A DNA stretch of 64,000 bases from Mycteria americana. Lineage: Eukaryota; Chordata; Aves; Ciconiiformes; Ciconiidae. The notes beneath the pieces were generated by a model. The model saw only the letters and a program-made list of their open reading frames with translations. It ran no database searches and was not told where the DNA came from. The stretch's first letter is position 1. Every line of letters begins with the position of its first letter. The position numbers and the translations under genes are program-made. Positions 12,071 through 24,211 of this stretch are shown piece by piece. The stretch is taken from contig NC_134365.1 of NCBI RefSeq assembly GCF_035582795.1, forward strand, positions 220,179,887 through 220,243,886, read 5' to 3'.

Positions 12071-12097
12071 TTTATACCAATGTGACTCACCACGTGG
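12071..12097 (-). promoter_or_regulatory. MOGAT2: Candidate MOGAT2 core promoter: TATA box, AP-1-like site, E-box
   Basis: Read on the minus strand, CACGTG (E-box, 12091-12096), TGAGTCA (AP-1 consensus, 12083-12089), ATTGG (inverted CCAAT, 12078-12082) and TATAAA (12071-12076) follow one another within 30 bases, about 200 bp before the MOGAT2 start codon. A start site near 12042-12048 would be expected. A direct repeat TGCAAAG-TGCAAAG at 11930-11943 resembles nuclear-receptor (HNF4-like) half sites and lies in the leader. Motif spacing is seen directly. Promoter activity is inferred. Confidence 0.6.
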
Positions 12098-14387
12098 TTA
12101 CACGGTGAGGATTTCATGCTTTTACCACCCAAATCCGGGAAGTAAACTTCCTTCAGGACCCAGTCCTGCTTTCGAGTGCCTGTCTCTTTCAAATTTTGCA
12201 ATATTTGGATGTTCGCAAAGAGGATGAGGCATTTGTGCGTGTGAGCCAGGCGTGACCACACAGGGTTTATCGCCCTGTGCACGGCAGGAAGGGACAAGCA
12301 GAAGGGACAAGCGTGGGCAGGTCACTTGTATTTGCAAGGGATACGGCGTGGATGGGTTTCAGTCTCAGCCAAGGAGGTGGGCAAACAACGCAAGGGTGTT
12401 CCACTGCCGAGCACGAGCAACCTCATGCCTCTGCCGGGGCACGGACGGATGGATGGGGCAGACAAGTGTCCGCGTGCATCCTCGCACGTGCTTATGTGGC
12501 TGTATAAGAAAGGAAATGCTACCTCCCTTTTGCGTTTCTACCTCCAAGCAGGTGCACGGTCTGAACCTCCGCCTAGTCACATGCAAAGAGCTGCAATTTC
12601 CTAAATGGAAAAAAAAAAAACAACAGAAATTTGGGGAAAAAATCCTCAGGGAACTGACAAGCTGCTCAGGTAAACAAAGAAATCATCTTGTGAGAGGCCT
12701 GAGAAAACCAAGGGTCTCGTTGTAACCAGGATACAGAATAAGACCGCTAACAGACTGAATTAAACAATAAGCCGATCCACTGCTACCAAGGTGCATACAA
12801 AGGCGTCGCTTGCTTGTTTAAGGGGCATTTCAAATCCCCAAGCTCACTGCGGCCAAGAATAACGGAACAAAACTAAAAACGACCCTTGGCAAAAGCAAAT
12901 CAGAGGTGTTAGCTGAAAAATAATCCCTCCTCTTTGTCAGGCCCTAGCAAGAGACTGGGCTATGAGGAATTTAGATCTGTTAGACTCCATTTCCCAGAGT
13001 CACTAGAAACAACACAGCCCTGGTGACACCCCAGGGACTCTTTTCCTGAAGACACCGGTTGCTTTAATTGAGCTGAAACTGGCTTAGATCTCGCTTGCAT
13101 CTCTCCCCACCCTTTGTCTTCTGCTGCAAATGCCAGGACCCTGCCTGCTTTGAGAAAGCAAAGGAGGCTTTTAACTCTTTCGGCTCTGTTGCCTGGAGAC
13201 AAGATGTTTCCTGGTGAGAAACCACCAGCAATTTCCAAAATGCTGTGTGGAGATCTGCAGGTCCAGGGCTCCCGGTTTTCCTGGGCTGTGCAACCCCTGG
13301 CATGGTTGGGGAGGTGCATGGGGGAACCAAGGAGGGGAAAGTCCTCGCAGGGAAATCGCTGGTCCACAGTCGGCGTTTTAGGGAGGTGGTTTCCATCCTG
13401 CAGTCTTGTCCTCGCCATGACGGCAAGCTCTTTTGGGTTTTGCTAGTGCAAAGGGTCACACCTGAGCCCTGGGAACACCCAGACATGTGGGAAGCGTTTT
13501 CTGCTCCCAGAAGTTTCAAGCTAAGCCCTGGAGCAGTTGTATCACTGGTTCTCCAAGCAGTTGTATTGCAAAAAGCCCCAGCTCTTTGCTTGTGGCTTAT
13601 TATGACAAGGAAAGCCCCGTGTTCTGGATTTATTATGAACAAGTCGGCTCCTTGGAAGAGCTGACCAAGGCTCAGCTGGGTAATAAATATTTATGTCCTG
13701 CTCTGGTGTGGATAAGTAATTTGCTTTTTTGTCTGTCTACTTCCTTAAATCAGGAGAGAAAAATACCTACTTATGGAGGGCTTTGAAATCTTCTGCTTAA
13801 ATTAGAGAGGGATCAGAGATTTCCAGTCAGGAGGCGCCGAGAGAGATGCATCTCCTTGCTGTGTGTAGATGAAATAAAACCTGTGGCTTGTTTTAGGGAA
13901 CAGCAGAGCTGTGTCTCTGAAGTACTAAACTAGCAAAGCAGTAGGAGACGTGCCCAAACACTGAGCCCCGATCTCTACAGCCTCCGTTCTGATACCCAGG
14001 TCAGCCTTATGCACGCGGCGGGCTTGGTTACCAACAGATGGTTGAATCAAGAGGTAAAACTGAGTCCTGCCAGATATCCTGAAGCCGTTCAGGCTTTACA
14101 GACCCCATCCAGCCCCCAGCTGCTCCTTCCACACCCCTGGAAAGCGTTCAGGGCCCCTCTATCCCCCACCCCTTTGGAAATGATGAAGAAAGCAACCATG
14201 GTCAATATATTTCTTGTCCTTGACAACTTTGTGGTCCTCCCAGGCTTGGGACACAGCATGTTTTCACCCACGCCTTACTAATGCCCACAGTATGGCCAGG
14301 GCAGTGATTCCTCCCCCTCTCTGGGCACTGGATCCAGCTTTGGCTCCTCAGTACCAGGCAGAACATGACAGATGGGAGTGAGCCCAG
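12098..14387. other. Intergenic, no gene seen
   Basis: This lies between the divergent MOGAT2 and MAP6 promoters. It holds unique sequence with scattered short open frames and no recognised repeat or exon. Confidence 0.6.
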
Positions 14388-14815
14388 TGGGGCCACCAAG
14401 CTGGTCAGGGCTGGAGCTTGGGCTGTTCAAGGAGAGGCTGAGAGCTGGGTGTGTGCAGTGGGAGTGATGGCAAAGAGGGTTTATACAGCTGTCTGCAGCT
14501 CCTGGCTGGGATGGTGGAGAGAAGACAGAGATGGGCTCTCCTCAGAGGTGCCCAGCGATGGGACAAGAGATGACAGCCCAAGCTAGGACAAAAGGAATTC
14601 TTGTAAGATACAAGGAAGCATGTTTTTCCCTGTGAGGGTGGTCAAACACTGGAACAGGAGCCTGAGGGCAGGGGCAAATCTCCATCCTTGGAGACAGCCA
14701 AACCTCACCTGGACGTGACCATGAGCAACCTGATCTTGTCAGCCTTGCTTTGACCAGGGGGTTGGAGCAGAGATGCTGGAGACCCTTTCCATCCAAACTC
14801 ACTCTATGATCTCAC
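14388..14815 (+). mobile_element. Old CR1 LINE fragment
   Basis: The segment follows the CR1 3' order in sense direction: ggtcagggctggagc, gctgttcaaggagaggctgag, then a 'cactggaacagg' part and a final 'ccatccaaactcactctatgatctca' part. It carries many indels and substitutions, so it is an older copy than the others here. Confidence 0.75.
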
Positions 14816-15689
14816 CTGGCTTTCAGCATCTAAATGTTGGATGCTGAAGTCCAAGCTATGCAGCCCAGGATGCCTGCAGAGTCACAGCAGGGAACACAAA
14901 CCTTGTCAGTGAATTTATCTAACTTATTTTAGCTGTCTAACGCCACAAGAGGCAAATTGCTCTCTGCAAGTGTTGGGATCTCTCCAAGGAAGACTTTAAC
15001 CTAGCAGGAGGGGTTGAGGAGCAGGAATTTGAAGGGCCTATTTTGGTCCAGCTTAGGACCTCAGACTACACCCAAGCCTCAGACAGACACTCATTTCTTT
15101 GCAGAAAAGTCTCACCTTGCTCTTTGCCAGTCACATTGTCCTGCTCTCCTCCTTTCCTCTTGCTCTCTCTTCTTGCCACTGTCTACATTCTTGCCACTGC
15201 CTACATTCTGGCAGGCGAACTGCAGATGTGGATGATTGTCAAAAAAGGTGCATCCATCAGCTCTGGCACTGCTTTGCAGGTAGGTCCTGGTCTCATCGTG
15301 ATCAACTCCATCCTTACTAAAGGGTCTTGCTACTGTTGGAACACCCTTCACAACTCTTAATAGCCATGAGATCATCTTTGAGGACTGGAAGGAAATATAA
15401 CCAAAACCAAAAACCACCTCATGATGGAGCTAGGCTGTTATGAAACCCATCAGGTCAAAATAGGAAGAAGGACTTTAGCTTTAGAGTGACTTCACAACAG
15501 GTCTGGATTGGAAATGGAGAGGTGAAGAGTCATCCTGCCGCGTCTGTGGGGGACCACCACACCTTGCAGTGTCCTTCTTCCAGAAAGGAGCCATGCTATG
15601 GGTATGACCTTCCATCATGTCTGTCCTTGTAGTATCACAATCCCCATCTTCCCTGCTCTGGGGGAAGTGATTATATGGGATGGGAAGGA
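14816..15689. other. Intergenic, no gene seen
   Basis: Only short open frames without recognisable products are present. Confidence 0.55.
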
Positions 15690-15800
15690 TTTCTTCTGGG
15701 AAATGAGAAGATACAGATTTATTCCCTGGCTTCTCTGTGTAACTTTCAGCAAGTCATTCAACGTCTCCTTGTCTGTACATGGGTGATGATTTGCTATTTG
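15690..15800 (+). repeat. MIR-like ancient SINE fragment
   Basis: The order 'tgtgtaacttt-cagcaagtcattcaacgtctcc-ttgtctgtacatgggtgatgat' parallels the MIR core (gtgaccttgggcaagtcactt, cctcagtttcc, catctgtaaaatgggg). It is diverged. The assignment comes from recall of the consensus. Confidence 0.5.
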
Positions 15801-16884
15801 AGAGCAACGATAATGGTGGAGAAAACTTCACTGGCCCTTAGATGAACCTCTCCATGGCAGGACCTACCCACCATCTAATTTCTCCTGCAGACGCATGTTT
15901 CTCTGGTCACTTTTACATTTTCCTTCTCTTGTTCTCTTTGCTGACTTGGGTTCAGTTGTGGGAAGGCCAGGGTGGATGCTCTCCTTGGGAGCATCAGAGA
16001 GAGATCACCACTGAGCTGTGACTGCAGTCATAGCAGGGACCTCTGGGACCACCCAGCGCTGATCCCTAGTAATCCCTACAAGTCCCACTTTAACACCTCC
16101 TGAGAAATTTTGCTGCTGTTTAATTTACCCTTATTGCCTAATTCTCGCCTCCATGGCTTTTAAACCTCCTTTTTCTCCATTTTTTGTAAGTTTCTCACCA
16201 TTTCTCCTTATTTCCTAACATACTCGGGCACTCGCACACATGTGGCCCACAATATAGCTCCCACTACATTCTCCTTGGCTTTTTCCTTCTCGGGTATTTA
16301 TAGTCATTTATCCGATCTCCTGTGGCTTGCGTTTAGTCTGGGAACATTAAGTTCCTTTAATCCTGCAATAGGTCGTCCTCTGTAATCCCTTTATCAGCAG
16401 CCCTTGCAACTCAGTTGATCAATGTCCATCTCTGAGTATGAGGAGGAACCCATAAACCCTGACTCACCAAGCTGTAGACTTTGCAAGTCACCAAGCTTTG
16501 CAAGTCAGCACAGTGGTGCGTGCCCACAGGACTTCATGAGTGGAGCAGGTTGCACATGGAGACCTGGCCACGCTCCAGGATCAGGGCTGAGAAAGCCTAA
16601 CATGGAGGACCTGAAGGGAAGCATGCAAGGGGCAATGCAGTGGCATGTAGGGGAAGCCGGGACACTGCGTAGCTGTCCTTCTTTGCCCTGCCAGGAGAAG
16701 CTGGTCATGGCTCCTTGTCGAGTCCCTTGGTGAAGCCCCACCACACGTAGACCCTATGGGACTTAGTGCCCCAGCACATGAGCTAGAAGCTTTCTCCAGA
16801 TCACTGCTCCTCTCTTCTAATCGTAGCTAACTCTCTTTTTTTCTCTAAAGCCTCTCCGTCATTCATATGTACTCCTAGAGCTTC
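15801..16884. other. Intergenic, no gene seen
   Basis: This is mostly pyrimidine-rich unique DNA. A short imperfect duplication (caccaagct...ttgcaagtca) sits near 16467-16507. No exon was recognised. Confidence 0.55.
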
Positions 16885-17580
16885 ACAGAATCACAGAATC
16901 ACAGAATCGTATAGGTTGGAAAAGACCTTTAAGATCATCGAGTCCAACCCTAAACCTAACACTACCAAGACCACCACTACACCATGTCCCTAAGCACCTC
17001 ATCCAAACGTCCTTTAAATACCTCCAGGGATGGCGACTCCACCACTTCCCTGGGCAGCCTGTTCCAATGCTTGATAACCCTTGCAGTGAAGAAAAATTTC
17101 CTAATATCCAGTCTAAACCTCCCCTGGCACAACTTGAGGCCATTGCCTCTTGTCCTATCACTTGTTACCTGGGAGAAGAGACCGACCCCACCTCTCTACA
17201 CCCTCCTTTCAGGTAGCTGTAGAGAGCGATGAGGTCTCCCCTCAGCCTCCTTTTCTCCAGGCTGAACAACCCCAGGTCCCTCAGCCGCTCCCCATCAGCC
17301 TTGTGCTCCAGACCCTTCCCCAGCTCCGTTGCCCTTCTCTGGACACGCTCCAGCCCCTCAATGTCTCTCTTGTAGTGGGGGGCCCAACACTGAACACAGT
17401 ATTCGAGGTGGGGCCTCACCAGTGCCAAGTACAGGGGACGATCACTTCCCTAGTCCTGCTGGCCACACTATTCCTGATACAAGCCAGGATGCCATTGGCT
17501 TTCTTGGCCGCCTGGGCACACTGCTGGCTCATGTTCAGCCGGATGTCAACCAAAAACCCACCAACCTAATTTCCCCTCCA
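16885..17580 (-). mobile_element. CR1 LINE, 5'-truncated, with end of the ORF2 reading frame
   Basis: The plus strand starts with the complement of the CR1 tail (TCACAGAATCACAGAATC) and continues with GGTTGGAAAAGACC. On the minus strand a frame at 17165-17428 encodes the familiar CR1 ORF2 C-terminal stretch ([14 protein letters not shown], then a W-x-P-H-Y-K-R segment and [17 protein letters not shown]). The reverse-transcriptase catalytic core is absent, so the copy is dead. About 0.7 kb is preserved at low divergence. Confidence 0.95.
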
Positions 17581-20500
17581 GTGGGCAAAATTATCAGAAG
17601 GAAACTGAAGGTATCTTTTTGGTCGTTGTCCAGTGGTTTTGCTGAGTCCCATTCCTCCCTGGCCCATCACTCCACCAGCAGTCAGTGTATCTCCCCTGTG
17701 AGGTCCTCCTTGCTGGGAATCTTCCCATCACACCAAACCTATGCGATACCATTGCACCAAGCTCGATTTTTGTCCGTCCCCAGCTCTGGGTAAGAGCATG
17801 GGCATGAGAGAAGCCCACTTCTGCCTGCTGCTATTTTTTAAATGCAAATTCTTTCAAAACACAGTCTTTCAGATTTTACTCCCTCTTCTACCTGTTACAA
17901 AATCACTTCTTCTGAGATCTGGCTGTGTTACGCCAGTGATTTTCGTTACAGAATTTCATGTCCTTTTGAGCACTTGAATTATCAGTCGAATTCTTCTTTT
18001 CATGCACTTGAATTATTCTCTTTATGCAGCACTCTGATACGGGTTTTCTTTGGCTCCCATCCCATTCGGCCTTGAAGCACCCTCCCAACATATATGAATC
18101 ATAAACCGAGTTGACAAGGAAAACCAGAACACCCCAGGCAGCTCCTCATTCCCAGCAGTTGTGTGTGATCATAAAATGATTTAAGATGCGAGAAGCCACT
18201 AAAAATCCCCTGTAAGTTGCCACCCGCAGTGTTGTCATGGTCCCTTGTCCCTGGTGATACGTGTTGGGGACAGGAGCAATTCAGACCAGCATCATTGGTG
18301 CAGAGATGGTGCCTGCAAAGCTGTGTGAGTGCCTGGGGACAACCCGGCCGTGGCAGGGACACAGAGGCAGCAGTGCCGTTGAAGATAAATACAGGTAAAT
18401 AGAGCTTTCCGACATCTAACTGGGGTAGTGTGGAGTTGAACACACTTCACTGGGAGGTCTCCAGGTGTGGTCCACGTCTAGCTTTGGAGCTGGAGTCTCA
18501 CCTACCTTTAGCCCATGAAGCTGCCGTCCGGAGTCCCTCTGTAATGGATGAGAAAGGCTGCTCAGGAGAGATGGGGCTTATACTGACCCACCTTGTTAGG
18601 ATTTTTTTTATTTATTTCCACTTCATTACAGCTCTTATCGGTGATCTCCTATGAGCAATGGGATGAGCCACCATCCCCTTCCTCTGACACTTGCGGGGAG
18701 GTCGGTGATTAGCCAGGAGCCAGGTGATTAGCCAAGAGCCAGGAGATTAGCCAAGAGCCAGGAGATTAGCCAGGAGCCAGCCCTTTGAGATGACTATCAC
18801 TCTATAGGGGTTTTTCTTCTAAATAAAACCACGTTCCCCTCCTATAAGGTCTTGCACTGAGCTTTGCCGCACTGTTCCTACAATGCCATAACATTACTTC
18901 CAACAAAAATGGGTGGATATGTGTGTACGGGGAGGGGAAACGTGTACAGAGAGCACATGAGGAGACGTCAGCTGGTGACCCAAGAAAACAAGCTGATGCC
19001 TCTTCATCATCAGGTCCAGCAAAGAAAAACATAAATCTGGGCAAGCTCTTACAGCGGCAGCATCCACCGGCATTGTCTAGCTGGTGAGCGTGCTCTTCAC
19101 GCTACCATGAAACGCAGGAGAGACCATCAAACCTGCTCCAGGATGGTCTCCAGTAGCTTAAGTTTGACTGAAAGGCATCCTGGCTTCATCCAGGAGATGA
19201 GGATTCACCAGGTCTCCTATTAATCAGCTCCCCAAATATCCCTGTTATCATTGCACGGAGGATGCTTGGAGCTGTTCCCTGCCTCCATGCCAGCGGATCC
19301 CAGCATGGATGGGACCAGGAACCACTGCCTGGGGTCTACCCAAAGTCAATGCTGATTTTGGGGGCTGCAAAATATCGGGCTGGTTTGCACCCCCCCATGC
19401 TGCCTTTAGCATCATGCAAACTTTTGGGCAGGATGGAGGCCCAGACTGGCACGGTCCAATGCTGAGTGACACCCACGTCCTTGGCCATCCCCAAGACCAA
19501 CGTCCCACCATGTGGCGTCACGCTCAGCCATGGCCTTTTCCCAGAAGAGGCTGGAGAAGGAGAACGCTCTTCCTGCTTTCTGCCACAGCAGCTGTAATTT
19601 AAACACAGGGGCATTTTTATTTATTTAAGTCCTGTCCTCTCTGAGAGAGGTTTGGAGCCAGCAAATCAATTCGGTTGATTAGAGCTAATGGATTTTACTT
19701 GACGTAAGCGATTAAATTATTGCCATAGCTGATGCCTGAAAGTGAATGAGCGGCCATGCTTCAGGATTTATATATAACTATATATTTCACTGCAGAAGAC
19801 ACTAAGCACTTTTTTTTTTTTTCATTCTGCAGCTTCTAACTCCATGCAGGTCTGCCTGGTATCTGCAGAGCAGCGAAGAGCCTCCTGACGCTGCAAAACC
19901 TCACAGAGCAGTTTTGCCCGTGTCTTTTCTTACCAAAAAAAAAAAAAAAAAACCCAACCCAGATGGGTAGTGCATGACGGAGCGTTTTTGTGCGAGACGA
20001 GCCCAGGCTCGTTGCAGATGAGGGAAGCTCAGAGAAAGGTTCAAAACCACTTCGTGCACGTGCAAATCCCCAGGCCCCAAATGGGTGCAAGGTGCTGTGC
20101 AAAGCCCAGCGTGAAAGGGGTGCTGGGTGCAGAGCTGGGACACCCCGTAGCTCCAAAATGGGAGCTGTTGCGATGGGTTCATATGGGCTTGCACCCACCA
20201 GGAGCACACAAATATATCACCCCCCCCCCCCCGCCCCGTTATACTACGCGCAATTAATTACACTAATAGCTCTTAGTGCAGCAAACCCCGAAACAGCAAC
20301 GCGGATGCAATTCAAAATGTTTTCGGCAGGAAACACCCGAGCACATGCGGAGCCTCTGTGGGCATCAGATCTCAGACCAAGATGGCTTTTACACCCTCAA
20401 AAATCACTGTGGCAGCTTTGAGATAAAGGAAATTACAGAGAGTATTTAAAAACAAGCGCATCCTTGAGGTTCAAGAGCCGACAAGCTTGATCCCGTTGCA

Positions 20501-21014
20501 ATCTTTTGATTGCACGTCTTCCTCGCAGGCCTTGGGTCACCATCGTAGGGTGATGCTTTTCTAGTTTTCCTTGTTGCTGTCTCATATATTATTTTTTTTA
20601 ATTATTATCACAATCCAACGGCTGCAAAAAGCTGTTTGCCAACATCCTGTGCGGAAAGCAGCGTGCATGGAAACACGGGGCTGGGCTCTGACAGCAGCAG
20701 ATTTGGGATGACTCTCCCACCTTCGCTGCATGGCCTGGATGAGCCGACGGTTTCATCTTCTGCAGTGCAGCAAGAGCCACGTGCCTTTATAATACCGGTT
20801 TTAAAGGTAAAAATCAGCCTAAAGAGAGATTAGCCCGCCTATCATGGGTGCAAAGGAGCACGCGCCATACTTCGAAAAGCAACACACTGTGCATTGAGGC
20901 CCCAGAAAACTACGGCTTGGTCCCACCCTGGGAGATACTGAGGAGCTTCCTAAATCTTTAATTATAACCACCTTTTTTAATGGCACTGGATGTAAAAGCA
21001 GGGATGATATAAAC
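17581..21014. other. Intergenic with one small minisatellite
   Basis: No exon was recognised. It contains a four-copy 19-bp repeat (18705-18780), an oligo-T near 19.81 kb, an oligo-A run near 19.94 kb and a 13-base C-run at 20220-20232. Confidence 0.55.
18705..18780. repeat. 19-bp minisatellite, 4 copies
   Basis: Four contiguous 19-bp units of the form G-[T/A]-GATTAGCCA-[G/A]-GAGCCAG are present with no length change. Variation is confined to two positions. Confidence 0.95.
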
Positions 21015-21290
21015 GTAGAATCACAGAATCATTAAGGTTGGAAAAGACCTCTAAGATCATCTAGTCCAACCGTCAACCCAACACCTCCATGCCTACTAAA
21101 CCATGTCCCCAAGTGCCACATCTACACGTTTTTTGCACTCCTCCAGGGACGGTGACTCCACCACCTCTCCGGGCAGCCTGTTCCAATGCCTGACCACCCT
21201 TTCAGTAAAGAAATTTTTCCTAATACCCGATCCAAACCTCTCCTGCCGCAACTTGAGGCCATTTCCTCTCGTCCTATCGCTAAAGCAATG
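21015..21290 (-). mobile_element. CR1 LINE 3' fragment
   Basis: It starts with TAGAATCACAGAATCATTAAGG and continues with GTTGGAAAAGACC, 'aagatcatctagtccaacc' and 'tgttccaatgcctgaccacc', the antisense CR1 3' end. It breaks off after 'cctctcgtcctatcgc'. A frame at 21096-21326 is only the CR1 remnant translated. Confidence 0.93.
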
Positions 21291-22196
21291 CCTGTGTACA
21301 GACACCTCTAGTTGTAATTTATTCATTTCTTTTTGAATATTTCTTCTCTGTCATTCAGCCAACCCCACCAGCGAGGGCTCCAATCCCATCTGTAAAATGG
21401 GTTTCCCCAATTTACCTACAGGTAAGAATGAAATTAAGGAAATCAAGGCAAAACCAAGCAAAAAAACCTCAGGGCCCAAGAAACAACAAGGGGATGCAAA
21501 GCGTTGGATTAAAGAAACAATCCCAGCAGGAGTAATCCTGCCTTCCACTGCACTTCCAGCAGCTGCAGTGGAAATTGGTTTTTCTCGCTGTAATTCAGTA
21601 TTTGAGCGCGCGGATTTCGGAGGCACCGGGATCACAGATTTGATTGGAGTTACGTTGCCGGTGGAAACGCTGGTGGCGCGACCACGTCGATTAAGACCTG
21701 CTAGCTTCAAGCCTGGGGTCTTCTTCACGTGGTTAGAGCAGAAGGCGGATGCAATTAGGCTGCGAATAGAGTTTATTGGGTTCGGTAATACAGAAAGAGA
21801 ATAAAGAGAAAGGTGCAGGCAGAGAGGGAGGGGTGGAGGGATGGAGGGACGGGGGCTGGAGGGGAGAAGGTGGAGGCAAGGCTGGAAAGGAGAGTGGGGA
21901 GTGGAGTAGCGGGTGGGATTTGGGGCGTGAATTCGGGATTTGGGAACGAGCGTTAGGAGGCACGGCCGGCCTTACAGCAAAAGTGGGTTGGGGGGGTTGC
22001 GTTCGGTTTGGTTTTGCAGCTGCAAGCCCGCAATGAAATATGAAGGAAAAAAAAAAAAACCCCAGCCAAAATAAAATAATAAAGTTTGTGTCCGTGCATG
22101 GCTGTGACGCACGCGTGTGTTTGACTTTATCCATAAAAACCCCGCAGGGAGGGGAAAGGGGTTCAGCAGCCTGGCAATGCAAGAGCTCGTTAAAGA
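21291..22196. other. Upstream flank of the TG-rich block, no gene seen
   Basis: It includes a short MIR-like 'cccatctgtaaaatggg' motif near 21386 and a locally CpG-rich patch (about 21.6-21.7 kb). Open frames on both strands (plus 21397-21804, minus 21351-21728) have no recognised homology. Confidence 0.5.
21817..21906 (+). repeat. G-rich purine tract
   Basis: About 90 bases are dominated by GGGAGG, GGAGGGA and GGGG runs on the plus strand, with many closely spaced G-triplets. The tract could fold as G-quadruplexes. It lies about 3.3 kb upstream of the MAP6 start. Confidence 0.8.
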
Positions 22197-24211
22197 TCTG
22201 CGCGTGCGTGTGCGCACGTGTGCGCACACGTGTGTACGGGTGGGGGCATAGAGGGGTTTAGGTCTGCGTGCACGTGTGTGCTCGCACATCTGTATGTGTG
22301 TATATACGTGTGTCTGCGCGCACAAGTGCGTATGTGCACATAAATGTGCGTGCAAATGTCTGCGTGCATGTCTGTATGTAGGTAGGCGTAAGTGCGCGTG
22401 CAAGAATGTATGTCTGCGTGCACACATACGCATGTGCGAGTATCTGTGCATGTGTGTCCACCTACGTGCAAGTATGTGCATGCACGTGTGTGTATGCGTA
22501 TCTGAGGGCACGTCTGTATGCAGGTATGTGCGTGCATGTGCGTGTGCATGCACAAGGATGTGTTTGTGCACACGTATGTCTCTGTGTATGCATGGGTATG
22601 TTGCACGTGTGTGTGCTGGTGTACATGCGAGTACGTGTCGATGTGCCTGCATGTGTTCCTGTTTGCATGTGTGAGCGCATGCGTGTGCAAATGTGTATGC
22701 ACGTGTGTGCTGTGAGTGTGTGCATGTGTAAACATATTAGTGTGCACGTGTGTATGCACGTGTGTGTGCATATGTGTGCATCAATATGTGTGTGCAGGCG
22801 AATGTCCATGCACGTGTGTGCAGGTATGCGGCTGTGTGTGCATGTACGAGTGTGTTCACGCACATGTGCATGTGTGTGCACTTGCGCGCGTACATTTGCA
22901 CGCATGTGTGCCCACATTTGTGCATATAGGTGCGCATATGTCTGATTGTGCATGTGTGTGTACGTGTGCATGTGTGTGCATGTGTGCACATGTGTGCATG
23001 TGTGCATGCACATGGGAGCATACGAGTGTGTGCATATGTCCGTGTGTGTGCGTGTGTGCACACGTTCGTGTGTTCATATGCATGCGTGCAGCATGCATGT
23101 GTGTGCTTGCATATGCACATTTGTGTGCATGTGTGATTGGACATGTGTGTACATGCGTGTGCACGTGTGTGCTTGCATATGCACATTTGTGTGCATGTGT
23201 GTGGATGTGTGATTGGACATACGTGTGTGCATGTGCACACGTGTGCAGGTGTGTGCATAGGTGTGTGTACGCAGATGTGTGCATACGCATGTGCATATAT
23301 GCATGTGCATGTGTTTGTGTATGCATGTGTGCACATGCAGTGTGCGCATATGCGTGTGCAAGCGTGAGCACAGATCCGCATGTGCATCGTGTGCGTGCAT
23401 AGCCATGTCCAGCTGTGTGCGTCCATGTGTGTGCATGTGTTCGTATTTATGTCTGTGCGCATGCCTGCATGCATGCATCTGTGTGCACATGTGTGCTTGC
23501 ATACGTGCATGCATGTGTGTGTCTGTGTGCACATCTGTGCACGTGGGTGCCTTCTTACGATTGTCCATGTGCATGCATTTGTGCATCTGTGTACAGGTGT
23601 GAGCGTACATGCACGTGTTTGCATGTGCACGTATATGTGTGCATTCGTGTGTGTGCATGCATCTGCGTGCATATCTGTGTGCAGGTGCGTGTGCAAGTGT
23701 GCGTGTGCATATGCATGTACTTATGTGAGTGAATGTAAGTTTGTGCGTGTGTGTTTGTGTACGTGCATGTGTCTGTGTGCAAATGTGTGTGCATGCATGT
23801 GCGGTGTGTGTACCCATGTGAGTGCACACGTGTGCATGTGCACATATGTGCATACATGTGTGTCTGCTCACATATGTCTTTGCATGCGTATTGCATATAT
23901 ATGCACAGGTGTGTGTGTGACCACGTACATGCGTGTTTGTGCAGGTATGTGTGCCTGCGTGCGTGCATGGCCATGTGCAGGTGTGTGTGCAGGTTGAGTG
24001 TGCATGTGTGTGAGTGTGTGTGCATGTATATGTGTGTGGACACGTGTGCCCACACGTGCTGCCATGCATTTGTATGCATGCGTGTACGTCTGCATGCGTG
24101 CATCTGTGCGGGCTTGTGTATGTGCATGTGTGTGCACGCATCTGTGTGCGTGTCGCTGCATGTATGCAGTGGTACGTGTGTGTGCATGTGTGTGCATATC
24201 TGCATGTGGGT
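22197..24211. repeat. 2-kb alternating TG/CA-rich degenerate repeat
   Basis: The tract is almost entirely alternating purine-pyrimidine built from TGTG, TGCATG, CACGTG and TATG words, without a constant unit. One internal duplication of roughly 70 bp is visible (starts near 23099 and 23170, sharing GCTTGCATATGCACATTTG). It creates very long open frames on both strands (His/Thr/Cys-rich), which are artefacts of a stop-poor composition. Such DNA is prone to adopt Z-form. Confidence 0.9.

Noticed and set aside
21397..21804. 135-codon lysine-rich frame upstream of the TG tract
   Set aside because: No recognised homology, and an overlapping 125-codon frame exists on the other strand. Probably chance.
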